Below, in pieces: positions 22,959 to 34,500 of a stretch of 64,000 nt of DNA (position 1 is the first letter of the stretch; each line of letters opens with the position of its first letter). The position numbers and the translations under genes were made by a program. Under the pieces are notes generated by a model. That model made no database searches and was not told where the DNA came from. It worked only from the letters and a program-made list of their open reading frames with translations. The stretch is from Conchocele bisecta (taxonomy: Eukaryota; Mollusca; Bivalvia; Lucinida; Thyasiridae): NCBI GenBank assembly GCA_029237695.1, contig CM055268.1, forward strand, positions 49,370,418 through 49,434,417, read 5' to 3'.

Positions 22959-24398
22959 GATAGCAGTTAGCCTACTTGTGTGACTGGATGGCAAACAGGG
23001 TAGTCTCCGATCAGACGGCTATGCTGGTCACCAACATAGTGAGGTCCTTTTTCTCAGCCAGCAGCCCACATGTAATTACAATCCAGGTCTATCAACCCTC
23101 AACCCATCCATGTTTGTAAAACTTGATCATTTTTGCGAATTCTGTACATGTAATCAAGCAGTTTGATTAGCTGATACCGACTTTAAACTTGACTTAACCC
23201 TTTACAGTGCTCAATTAAATGTTTGTCGTCTGCTTACTTTTTATACCCCCGGCATACAAAGTATATCAAAGGGTATATGGTTTCTGTATTTCTGTCCGTT
23301 CGTCCATAAGATCTGTGTTTAAGGTTTCCGTAAGTCGGATTGACGTGAAACTTCATTTACGAAAGTGATTCAAACTTGAGCTTTTTTGAGAAAAATACTA
23401 AATGTGAAACAACACCAGATGACAATTTTTGTTTCGCACATTATGGGGTTTAAAATCTGCTCAGTCTTTTACCACTCGCACTATTGAGCATGAGCATCTG
23501 GTATATGTTCAAAAAGTATTTTTTCTGAGCACAGCACAACACAACTTGGTCCAGATAACCAAACTGATTTGACTACTGATCTGGGCTACATGTATGTCGA
23601 CTTTCAATGTCATTTACGGTACTGAATATATTGCAGGTCTTCAAAATCCATTTCAGAAAATTCTTATTAAATGTTGTGATATAAATGTACATGCTTTCTT
23701 GTCATGCTCAATATGTGGAAATTTGCTTCTCTGTCAATCGTACGGCGTAATTTCGAGTACTAATACATGTATGGAGGATGTGAGATTTTTGTTCTACTTC
23801 GAGAAAAGTTGGGTATCCTCGGCGTGTCAATGGACTCCAAATACAGTCCGAGACTGAACAATGTGAATGATAATGTCCACGCTGGTCAGAAATTCCCGGA
23901 GGTCCTTGTTGGCCAGTGGACTACTTTCCAGGAGACTTGATCGTGACTGTGTAGATGAATGGTAGAAATAATTGCATGATTTTATGCTTGTTTGATATAA
24001 CCCATTGGCCTGAAGACACCAAATAATAAAAATTCCTAGTTCAATTGCATGGCAACTCATAGAAACTGTTGAGCAAATCTAAATTCAAAATCAATTTTGT
24101 TTCCATCTCTTTTGGTCAGTATACGTGTATCTGAAAAACTTGGTGAATAATTAAAAAACAATTTAGCATGGTATAGTTCTGCATCAAGAGGGTGTATTCT
24201 CTCAGGGTAATATCTGTAGAACTAAAACAAGCAATTTTTACATGTAAAACAAATACATGCTTCAAAAATATTGTCCTCCAGTCCGGTTATTTGAAAAATG
24301 GGATGTATTCTGGTATTAAATGCTCCTGTCTGATGTGCATTAAAATTGTGGGTGCCTATTATATCTGCAACCATACGGTCGATTGACAAAGCTTTATG

Positions 24399-24895
24399 CC
24401 CCCGGTCTGTAGAGCCGAAGGCATATAGTGTTTCGACTGTGTGTCCGACAGTCCGTGTGTCCCGTGTTGCATATTAAGAAGTTCACTAGAGTTTCTTAAA
24501 TATGTCGTAACTTCTATATCCCTTAAAGGATTACTTAAATATTTCAACATAGCATACTTGTGGGCAAATGCCACACATCCATGCTGCCATTAATATGATC
24601 TTTACCTTTTGACCATCACAACTTTGAGCTTTTTCACACATCAAGAAGTTCGCAGGAGTTTCTCAATTCTGTCACAACATCTATATCCCTTGATGGATTA
24701 TTTTAATATTTCAATACATCATACTTGTGGACAAATGCCACACATCCATGCTGCCCTTAATATGACCTTGACCTTTTGACCTTCACAACTGTGCTTATGA
24801 ATGCTGGTCACTTTTTGTTAATTACCTTTGGCACAGTTTCTCCAATCTGCCACCGGGGGCATTCGATTTTCCGGGGGCATTTGTTTTTATTGGCG
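24399..24895. repeat. Dispersed repeat with GCCCCCGG ends
   Basis: Runs from ATGCCCCCGGTCTGTAGAGC to CACCGGGGGCATTCG. Inside, two related units carry CACACATCCATGCTGCC and TATATCCCTTA/GATGGATTA (24510-24600 and 24680-24750). This type is frequent in molluscs. Confidence 0.65.
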
Positions 24896-25326
24896 TTACA
24901 ATTTTTTTTATGAGTACTTTATTTCTTGTTTTTAAGTTTGTCATTTTTTTTAATGTTTAAATCTGCCATTAGCTCACAAAAAGATACATGTATTCTATAA
25001 TCATGTTAATGTCGGTGAGAATTGCATTACTCGATTACGAAGTCTCTATTTAGAAGCATTATCCCGTTTTAATATGCAAATGCTTTTGATCTTCAGATAT
25101 TCCAATTGTCAAGTAATCCTCATTTTGCCAGACCAACTCTACCATCAAGTACATGTATTGACACACAGTTTCTGAAGCATAACAATATTCTGTGTACATT
25201 CTTAGATTTTCAGTTTGTCAGTAACATTAAGTTTTATTTTAACAGGGTTCGGTGGAATAATGAGGGGTAATTTGATTTATTGTGTGTTGTGTATTCAGTT
25301 CTCAAGATCAGCAGCAGGTGTCTGCC

Positions 25327-25543
25327 TTAACCCTTACAATGCTGAATTGAATTTTTGTCGTCTGCTGTTTAGTTTTTGGTTGCCATTTTTCTTGTTGAAA
25401 CGTGGTTTGACAGAACTTTAGAATCATTTTCTTTGGAAATGATTCTAAAGTGCTGTCAAATCATGTTTTTGTTAAGAAAAAATACAAAATATAAAACAAC
25501 GACAGTTTTCGTTTCCTGCATTCTAAGTGTTAATTGAAGATGT
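25327..25543. mobile_element. Family D MITE (TTAACCCTTA), copy 1
   Basis: TTAACCCTTAC...TAAGTGTTAA with the stem TTTAGAATCATTT/AAATGATTCTAAAGTGCTGTC. TTAA ends. Confidence 0.75.
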
Positions 25544-26418
25544 CCGTACAACCAGGGGAGTCACCCTACCTTTTGGACTGACATCTTCATTTATGGAATA
25601 GTTTCCTTATTTCTTGTATGGTTTTGTTGATTTAGAACATAGGCAACTATTGACAAATTAGCTGCTAATTTTGAGTTCTGCTTTTGTTTTGTTTTCATTG
25701 GTATTGTAATAAATTTTGTCACAGTTACGTTTGCATCTACCGGTAATTGCATATTTCAGAAGGAGACATATGCTGGTGAGCAAAAGCCAATGGAGTTGCT
25801 TTATGACCCAGAGATGTAAAGAGTATTCAGGCAGCACACAATACACTGTTTGGAAAATAGGATCAAAATATGTGATGTTCACATACAAAAGTCATTTAAA
25901 GCAATGTTTTAAATGGCTTTTGTATGTGAAAATAACATATTTAGAATCCAAATTTGGAAGAGGGGCTACTATTAGACTCGGAGGGGGCTACTATTATAAT
26001 AAATATGGTACCTAGTTAAATTTATAAAATAATCCGTTATATGAGTATCCTCTAAGCAAGCATTTTACATTTGCAGACCCATATTTATCTGTTTTCTCTT
26101 TGTTTAATTGTGCAGTGAAATTGAACATATTGGAGAGATGACTATAACCTACATGAGAGAGGAATTTCTGTATATGTCTCCAGTTGATATTATGCTTGGT
26201 GTTTGATGTGTTGTTCTCTTGCAACATTGATACTTGTCTCCACACCACCAGGGTTGCTGACTCGGTGGGAAGGAAGTTCATCCATTTCATGCCAGATACT
26301 GTTTTACTGGTTCGCTCATTATTTTCTACTTTCTCCTCAAAACATACATCATGTTACGGTCGTGAAGAAAATAATTTAGTTTGAACAAGTCAATTGATAC
26401 ATGTGTCTGGCATGACAT

Positions 26419-26662
26419 TTAACCCTTACACCGCTATCTATCTTTTTGTCGTCTGCTGCTTATTTTCTATTTTCCATTTTTATCATCAAAATCATGCTAT
26501 GACAGCACTTTAGAATAATTTACAACATGCTTTGACAGCACTTCAGAATCTTTTCCATTGGAAATGATTCTGAACTGCTAAACATGTTTTTATTGAGAAA
26601 TAAGGCAAGATATAATAGCAACAGCAGACGACAATTGTTGTGTGTAGCGGTCTAATGGTTAA
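26419..26662. mobile_element. Family D MITE, copy 2
   Basis: TTAACCCTTACACCGCTATC...TAGCGGTCTAATGGTTAA. Central stem ATCTTTTCCATTGGAAATGAT. Confidence 0.8.
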
Positions 26663-27411
26663 GGTAAATATTCTTACTTGTGAGTGTCCCCAACACTGTG
26701 GCCTGTGGATATAAAACATGTTCTCATTTCTCGTGTTTGTTATTATTGTGTTCAGATACTTTGATTGTTTCAGTTGTATGTACTCAATCAATCTTGAACA
26801 ATTTGATTTCTGAAGGATTCTTTTTGTAATCATAGGCCCTGAATGTTCTCAAGTTCACAAAGGGTTATTTTCACTTCTGTTAAAAAAATGGGTATGCTTC
26901 TGTTTGTAATACTGACCCAATTGATGTCTGTCCAAGATTTGCATTAACGTTTTCAGCTACATGTACCTACTATCTCTGTTACCGTAATTCAGATTGGAAC
27001 GTTATATATTCATTTGTCAATATCCATATTTTCATTCTATATCCCACCATGCGACCCCTATGACATGTATGACGAAGGCAAGGGTCAAATAACATATAAA
27101 TGTGTTTTAAAAATAAATTTGCGTTACAGTTTATGAGGGGTACGTCCGTCTGTCGTACGGATTTCTTGTTCATGCATGTGTTCATTAATAGATGTACCAA
27201 TGTATACTGTTGTTATTTTACTGCATCTGTATTTCAGTATTGATCTGTTGTGAATACATATACATGCTGTATTTGTCAGTGAAATATTGTGTGACAAATT
27301 GAAACCAAATTATCTTGTACGCAGAAAAAAAAATTGATTCCAAATGATTATTGAAGGTATAATTTATATTATAATAAATCTATTAAATATAGTTCTATTC
27401 ATTCCAGTAGA

Positions 27412-27658
27412 CAGGGGGCCGTTTCACTAAACTTCTTACAAATAAAATGTTTGTAAGTGCAAAATTATGATAGTCTGTAAATGTCACATTAACAATGTTT
27501 TCTTGTAAACAATTATTGGATTTACATTTATTGAGCATAGGCTGCATATGCAGCCTATGCTCAATAAATGTAAATCCATCAATTGAAATTTCTAGACGAT
27601 CCTAAATCTGCGCTTACGAACATTTTAGTCGTAAGAAGTTTAGTGAAACGGGCCCCTG
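27412..27658. mobile_element. Family B fold-back MITE
   Basis: CAGGGGGCCGTTTCACTAAAC...GTTTAGTGAAACGGGCCCCTG. Central palindrome ATTGAGCATAGGCTGCATATGCAGCC... A nearly perfect hairpin of about 247 bp. Confidence 0.85.
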
Positions 27659-27787
27659 GTTCTTACCCAGTCAGCTTTCTGTATATGCCCTGATATATTC
27701 AGTCGACTTGTAATCAATTTTTAGTTGTCAGAGAAAATGAGTATCAATTGTAACCAATAGACCATTGTCATGATTTTTATAGTTTTA

Positions 27788-27984
27788 TGTACCGTATTTA
27801 TTCTAATAGTAGCCCCCTCCCATATTTGCATTCTAAATATGCTATTTTCACATACAAAAGCCATTTAAAACATCATTGTTTTAAATGGCTTTTGTATGTG
27901 AAAATATCGTATTTTGTTACTACTTTTCACGTTTAAGTTTACTTAGCCCGGGAGGGGGGGGGGGTTATTAGAATAAGTACGGTA
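27788..27984. mobile_element. Family H fold-back MITE
   Basis: Ends ACCGTATTTATTCTAATAGT and TTATTAGAATAAGTACGGT. Stem TTTTCACATACAAAAGCCAT/ATGGCTTTTGTATGTGAAAA. A partial relative lies at 25835-26010. Confidence 0.8.
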
Positions 27985-28265
27985 TATAAATAAGATGAAT
28001 GGGGGAAAAGATAGAAAATACATGTACATGCATTTCCAGGTTGCTATTCATAATGTTCGCTTAGCTGAAGCCTCTGTATTTAGACCGTAATCAGCATGCT
28101 CGTCAATGCAGATAGTATACAATGTACATCTACCTTACACATTAATGTTCATTGATGTATTATATTATTGGCATTCTCATTTCCCGTTCCATTATGTCCC
28201 TCATCCAGCTATATAATTACATCTGTACATTACTGCAATGATCACATGGTATCTGCTAATGAAAT

Positions 28266-28436
28266 GCCACTATATGTTTTCATTTCCAAGCAAACTATTC
28301 AATAATTGCAGTCTGTTGATGTGTAAACAGTAGTGTGATTTAATTTTACCCAATTAAAATTTTGACATACCCAATTGCTTCAGAAATTATGGAGTGACAC
28401 TACTCAATTACTAATTCCTCATCTGGAGCCCTGATT
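28266..28436. mobile_element. Family I fragment
   Basis: The right part of the CAGGGCTCCAGATAA family (CAAACTATTCAATAATTGC, then TACTCAATTACTAATTCCTCATCTGGAGCCCTG). Confidence 0.6.
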
Positions 28437-28971
28437 CATACTCGAGCATTAGAAATATAATGAATTCTTCAATGATCAACTGTTGATATGGAGACAACAG
28501 TGTATCTGTGAAAACTAATCATATTTACAAAGACTGTATAACGTGCAAGTCCAATGTTCACATTTGTGTAATTAAATGTTTTTTTGCCTAGAAAGTATAC
28601 ATTATTACCACTCGTTTGAATACTCTTGATGAGACAGTTCAAATGAGTGGTAACAAATACCTTAATGGAGAAATAAACAATATAATGAGATTTTTCAACA
28701 AAAAAATATTGTATCCTTAGTCTGTGGTAAGCGCCGGCTGATCTGGGTCTACATTGGGGGGCCAAGGTCATAGGGACCATTTTTACATCGCGATATAGTC
28801 AGCACATTGGCGTACGTGCGTCCGGGTTAAATTATTTTTTTTTGGTTGAAGTTTTTCGGTATACTATCAAAGCCTAGGTGGGCGCGACATGCGGGCTGCA
28901 GCCATATAGCAGGCATAATCTTCAGCTGATTTCAGATGATTTTGTCATAATTTGCGTTTTCAAAATGATTC

Positions 28972-29215
28972 TTAACTTTTGGCATGCTAGCGGTGAAAAT
29001 ATCCGCCAAACAAATTACGAGTATATGTTTTATTTCTCTCTGTAAATATGTCTTGAAATTTCATTAGAATTGTGTCCTCCGGACACAATTCTAATGAAAT
29101 TCCAAGACATATTCATGATATTTATAACGAGAAATAAAAGAAAATATCATGAATTGTCATCTGCTATTTTTGAACTATTAATAGCTCACAAATTTCCCAG
29201 CATGCAAAGAGTTAA
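28972..29215. mobile_element. Family C MITE, copy 2
   Basis: TTAACTTTTGGCATGCTAGC...GCATGCAAAGAGTTAA with the stem AGAATTGTGTCCTCCGGACACAATTCT. Confidence 0.85.
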
Positions 29216-29565
29216 TCAATCTGGTATGCTCAAATTTGATACTTTTGCAGGTGGGATGAGGGGGTTTCAGTGGATTTTCAGATGTTTTCAGTGACAGCCA
29301 TTTTCATGTCTGCATCTAGTTATTCACAGTAACAGATGACTAAGGTGTTAGAAAAGTAATAATTAGATTCCACTCCAGATTATGATATAACATATTGGGC
29401 AGGTGGGAGGCCTATAAGTTTAATGTTTACAGAAATTGATTTAAATCCAGTGTATAAACAATACTTTCTAAAGTACATACCTGTACAAATAAACATTTGT
29501 GTACCTTATTTTAAGGGCAAGTGGGAATGGTAATCTGCTATTTAATTATGTCTATTGATTTATGT

Positions 29566-30006
29566 AGTAGTATATAGGGTATCAGTATGTTACCGTTTTT
29601 GATATAACAAGATAATAGAGTGCAGCAAGCACACCACCCCTATAACAAAGCCGTTAAAACACTGATAAAACAGCAGCGTACTAATTGTGTATATCTAGCG
29701 TTTGACACCTCTAGAGATGGAAAAAACCCGAGGTAAAATTTTTACCGTCTACAACAAATTAACGCAGTTTTAGATAGAAATATGTTTATGAAAACCCAAA
29801 ATTATGTATGTCAGTACGTTACCGGTTTTGATATAACAAGATAATAGAGCGCAGCAAGCACACCACATCACCCCTCATAAAATACTGTCGCACCATCATG
29901 AGAGATATTACTTATATCTAGCGTTTGACACCTCTAGAGATGGAAAAAAAACCAAGGTAAATTTTGTTTAAAATCCGTCCCCAAATTGATGAGGTTTTCG
30001 GCTACC
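29566..30006 (+). repeat. Left inverted terminal repeat
   Basis: Matches the reverse complement of 35809-36272 from AGTAGTATATAGGG to GAGGTTTTCGGCTACC. It is about 23 bp shorter because a segment next to TTTAAAATCCGTCCCC is missing. It contains two direct sub-repeats with a 228-bp period (from about 29590 and 29818), each carrying GATATAACAAGATAATAGAG and CTAGCGTTTGACACCTCTAG. Confidence 0.93.
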
Positions 30007-30010
30007 TTTT

Positions 30011-30922
30011 TCAGCTACTTTCGGCTACCACACAGAATAGGTACTCGATGAACTTTGTAGAACTCCCACACAGAACATGCAAGAAATACCAACAAAGGCA
30101 AAACACAAGGAAATGCGGGTATCCATGCTGCCAGCTCTGTAGACTCCAAAAACTATGCAACATTTTCTTTCCAAAAAGGCTACTCCATGTAGAAAAGGTG
30201 CGCGCCTCCAGAGGGAGGGTGTACGGAGTCGCTAGTTTCGTTTTTCCATTCGGCGTACCGGACTGTTTTGCGGAGTGCACGAACTGGGCGTTGGGATCTG
30301 GTTTGTTCTTCCAGAGTCTACAAGCCTCTAGAGACACGAATGGAAACAATGGTTTGCAAACTGCATACACAGCGAAAGCAATCCCAAGACACCACTTTGC
30401 ATTCTCCATCGTTTGCCAAATTTCGTGCACCTCCAAGTCTTTTTCGCATTTCGGCTCGCTAGGCTTGGGAGCGCTATCCTCGGATGCACTAGTCTCGGAA
30501 CCAGTGTCCGAAAACGCGCTAGTTCCGACCTCCACCAAACGGTCTTCTAGAAACCCCAGACACGACTCCAAATTCGCCAGCAAACGCTCCAAACGAAGTT
30601 CCACATCCAGTAGCTTGCGATCCAAACGGTTTCCCAAGAAATGCAAACGCGTAGATTCGCCGGCTGGGCGGGCACCTTCTAGAGGGGTATTCGCAAGGGG
30701 AGGTTCTTCTAGAGGCCCAGGTGTAGGAGGTGGGTCTACATTCGCAATGGGAGGTTCTTCTAGGGGTGTTGTACTGCTAGTTGCACTACTAGCTTCGTCC
30801 AGAATTTTTTGGAGTCTTGCGCTACCAATTCCGTACTTCTTTTTGATGTTGCGGGCTGTGGTCATTCCACGGGTGGAAACAATTTCTCGCATGTTTTTCG
30901 GAGACAAGTAGGTTTTCGGCAT
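30011..30922 (-). CDS. Unrecognised 303-residue protein of the element
   Basis: An uninterrupted ORF in the same direction as the polymerase, ending 5 bp from the left ITR. Residues about 1-45 are basic and helical (NIKKKYGIGSARLQKILDEA resembles a helix-turn-helix). Residues about 50-90 are Pro-rich (PLEEPPIANVDPPPTPGP). Residues about 90-130 form an amphipathic Leu/Arg/Glu helix likely to be coiled coil. An acidic Ser-rich stretch follows, then a C-terminal part with hydrophobic segments (LGIAFAVYAVC; FLVFCLCWYFL). I do not recognise the family. A DNA-binding or terminal-protein role would be guesswork. The opposite strand is also open for 315 codons here (29964-30911), but its composition is poorer. 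Confidence 0.55.
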   Translation of the reverse strand: MPKTYLSPKNMREIVSTRGMTTARNIKKKYGIGSARLQKILDEASSATSSTTPLEEPPIANVDPPPTPGPLEEPPLANTPLEGARPAGESTRLHFLGNRLDRKLLDVELRLERLLANLESCLGFLEDRLVEVGTSAFSDTGSETSASEDSAPKPSEPKCEKDLEVHEIWQTMENAKWCLGIAFAVYAVCKPLFPFVSLEACRLWKNKPDPNAQFVHSAKQSGTPNGKTKLATPYTLPLEARTFSTWSSLFGKKMLHSFWSLQSWQHGYPHFLVFCLCWYFLHVLCGSSTKFIEYLFCVVAESS

Positions 30923-31040
30923 TGCGTCTTTCTAGACACAGGGGAACATGTGTCCAACAGGGAATCTCAAAGTGCTTGGAATGTGCGAGACGCCTGGGGG
31001 CTTTCCCAGGAGAAACATATTTTCTACGATTTTCGTGTTT

Positions 31041-31090
31041 TTGCTGAGTATTGCTGCGTATTGCTGAGTATTGCTGAGTATTGCTGAGTA
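31041..31090. repeat. Five 10-bp tandem repeats
   Basis: Five copies of TTGCTGAGTA (one with GC in place of GA) lie in the intergenic space between the divergently oriented 303- and 74-codon ORFs. They could be a promoter or origin element, or plain slippage. Confidence 0.85.
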
Positions 31091-31162
31091 TTTGATAATT
31101 TTGTAAAATTAATTGTTAAACATTACTCAGTATAATATAATACAAAATCTAACTGACTTATT

Positions 31163-31387
31163 ATGAGTTTTTACAAAAAAGATAAAGATTCTCAAAAGAT
31201 GAATGAAGCTGAAGAAAAAATGTGGCATTATGTTCCTGGTAAACTTCATCAACTTAAATATGCTTCCGAAAACCCTGATAAAATATTAGGAATAAGGAGT
31301 ATACCTAGAGAAGACTATATGCACTATGTTAGTTTACTAAGTTATTCTGCGCGGAAGTTTGGTTGTTGGGATGAGCCATTTGGATAG
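31163..31387 (+). CDS. Unrecognised 74-residue ORF of the element
   Basis: The only plausible + strand ORF in the element, starting MSFYKKDKDSQKMNEAEEKM and ending in an aromatic/Cys-containing tail (KFGCWDEPFG). It is charged and probably helical in its first half, with no membrane segment. An AT-rich upstream stretch (CAGTATAATATAATAC, 31127-31142) could be its promoter. No homologue is recognised; it could be chance or the end of a larger degraded gene. Confidence 0.4.
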   Translation: MSFYKKDKDSQKMNEAEEKMWHYVPGKLHQLKYASENPDKILGIRSIPREDYMHYVSLLSYSARKFGCWDEPFG

Positions 31388-31593
31388 CAAACTGTTGCTT
31401 ATTATTAACTCGAACACAAAGTTGTTACTACCGTGGTAAAGAAATTTATAAATGATGGTGAACTTTGTAGAAATAATGAAAATCTATAAAGGGGAGTAAA
31501 ATCTCTGTGTAACAAAATTATGGTATTGGGGTTAACTCCATATGGAGACTAGTTGAAATATTCCGATAGAAACTAAATGTATCGCGCTTAACT

Positions 31594-34500
31594 TTATAAA
31601 GGTGTGGTGTGAATACCATCTACATCCAATCTTCTCTTATCATAGTAGGCGGATAGCCCTAGCTTCTTCTGGGTGTAAGTTCTCATACAGCCGTGTAGCA
31701 TGCGGAAACCTCTATTAGCACCTACATCTTTATGGGTGAGATCAAGCGCTGCCTTATATCTATCCCAATCTAGCTTGTTCTGCCTGGCGTTCAATCCCTT
31801 AGCTGAATGCTTGATACCTCCACCTTTTTTCTCAACTACGTAACACTTACTACTTAATGCGATAGCACGATCGCCTCTGAATTCGGTCTTGAAAAGTCTT
31901 GGCTCTCTGTTACTCCACTTATCCCAAGCGAGCCATTCTTTTTTATGTTCGTTAAAATCCTCTACAAGGTGCGGTTTGATCACATCTTCCAACGAATTCG
32001 GACCACTGATACCCATATACATACTATCCGTATCCATCTGTACTAGCTCAAAGTCAGCTCTATCAACATACTTATCTAGAAAGTCGTAATAGAACTCTAA
32101 CATTCTCAACTTAGCGTATTGATATACGGCTATACCGCAGTGGAAGGGTCTCGTCATTGAAGCTGATGATTTCCTACTAGATATTTCGTACGCGTCTCCT
32201 ATTTCTTCGATATCATCGAAATACGCGGATCTTAATGCTCTGTCAACACACGTCTCATCTTTAGTATAAGTAGTACACAGGTGTTTTTCGGGAGATTCTA
32301 TCATTTTTCCGCAACACGAGTTTCCTAATAGTTTCATAATATCCGCAATCGGGGCGGCTTCAACGTTTACGTCACCTTCTCTACGCGCTGCAGTAACTTC
32401 TTTCACGAACCATTCAACGAACGGCTTGCCCGCTTTATAATTTATAATCCTATGCACTCCTGTGATGATTAAACCATGTTTTAGATACCATTTCAATAGC
32501 GGCGCGTACAACAAGACTTTCTCCGCACTCATAGCTCCAACTAACTTCTTACCATCTCCTCGATTGCGGTTCGTATCATCGAGATATTTCAACATATGAT
32601 CCGGAACTTCATCTACCTCCACTACACGATTTATAAAGATAGGTGACATTTCTGAAAAGACGTCGTACAAGTTGTGTGGAACTTCTATATCGACCTCCGC
32701 AAACCCGAACCAAGTACCGCTCTTAACTCTGTTGGTGAAATCATCTATTTTAGTTTGATCGTGGGGGTTTTCCTCCCTGTATAAAACACCCTTACCGCAA
32801 GGCATTTCCTTACCTAGCGTTGATAGATAAAGAGCGTTAGCATCCAATCCTAATACAGACTTACATTTTTTTCCGTTACCATCTGGAGTGGATCTTAATC
32901 TCGTAACATTCGCCTCTTCGTGTCACGTAAATACTATAGAAGGTCCTCCAACTAGTGCACCTTTCAACATTTCATACTCTTCAGCTTCAGGCGCGAACAG
33001 TGGTGGACATATCTCGCGAACTTCCGCGCTTTCCTTAGTCTTGTAAGTTTTAACGTGCTCCTTAATCGTTCCTCTCAATATATATTGCAACGCGACTCCC
33101 CCCGGTAGGGTAACCGCATCCTTAAACATATCTATACCTTTGAGCGAATAAAAGTTAGACATCTTCTCTAGAGCTTCTAGAAATGGTGAGACATCTAGAT
33201 CGTTGTAATATTCCAACCAATCTTTGAAACTTTTCATCCCTCTCGCTTTATAAGTTTCGACACACGCGGCTAACTCATCGGGTTTAATCTTATTACTAGG
33301 TGCTAGCCTATTAGTCCAACATTCGATAGGTGGTAAACCCTCATAATTCAACTTGTCATAATTATCGAACCACTCGTACGGAAAGAATGATTTATTACAT
33401 TCGCAACCGTATGCGCGTACCCATTTATCGTAGGTCACCCCTGGAGATAGATACATTCTCACATCTAAAAACTTTAATTTTGGAGTCATCAAATAAACGG
33501 TCGTATTTGTTTTCTTACCAACCATTACTTTCTCTGTAGTATCTGATAGAATCCCTACTAGATATCTCTTAATGACATTCAAATCGTATGATCCACAGTT
33601 GAAACCTAATGTAGGAACCTGCGAAATCCATCTCGTAAGTTCTTTCTGCTGGACAGTTGGAAGTAGATCGAAATCGGTTGGAAAACCGTAGACCGAATTC
33701 TTACCAACTTCTTCTCTTATCTTATCTCCTCGCTTAGATACTTCGTCCATAAATCTCTTAACTAAGCTCTCTGGATCTGTATCACAAATGTGCACTGCAC
33801 AACTTCTCTAGTTAGCGTATCACCCACACTTACACTTACCGGAACGTGAGTATCAATCACATCTAGATTTTTTACGGGCCTATCTGGATCGCTCTTAACC
33901 AGTAAAGCCTCAAAATCATACACTATCTTATAAGGGTAAATTACTGTTGGAGGTGTTGGAAGCGGTGCGGTTACCGCTCGCTTTCTCTGTCGATCGTACT
34001 CGCATTCCCAAATTGTAACTAAATTATACGAAGCTCTAATTATTGTATCTCGTACGAGCGTGTTTGCATACTTATCTTGTCTATTCTTACTATGTCGTGG
34101 GCAACCGTGCCAATAACAGCCGTGAAATTGATAAACTGTGTTGGTTTCGGAACAATATCCATCAACTGGTCGCTTTCTTTATTACTCTTTCTCCACCGTG
34201 TCCGCAAACTGCTGTGTGAATATGGTTATCTGTAAATGTATTCATCCACTCTATAGATTTCTTACTACAATGAGACTTAGGATAGAAAGCTTTCTCGAAT
34301 GCGGATTGTGGCCTGTCTATTTCGTTACCCTTACAAGATACTTTAGTTAATCCGCGATTGCAAGTTTGCGCGTGTCTCGCGATGCAGTGAGACTGAGTGA
34401 ATCGTTGTTGACAATTAGGACAACAGTAATTTTTTGTGGCTCTTCATATCCGTTATAAGAAACGCGTGATTGTTGTAAATACCTATCTTCATTTTCATAA

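Noticed and set aside
23202..23470. Additional family D copy
   Set aside because: Only short matching blocks (AACCCTTTACAGTGCTCAATT, CAACACCAGATGACAATTTT) interrupted by unrelated sequence; too degraded to delimit.
29964..30911. 315-codon + strand ORF in the polymerase element
   Set aside because: Biased low-complexity Ser/Arg-rich translation, starts inside the ITR, and mirrors the better-structured minus-strand ORF; treated as a shadow.
31041..31090. CRISPR-like array
   Set aside because: Only a 10-bp head-to-tail tandem with no spacers, in a eukaryotic mobile element.
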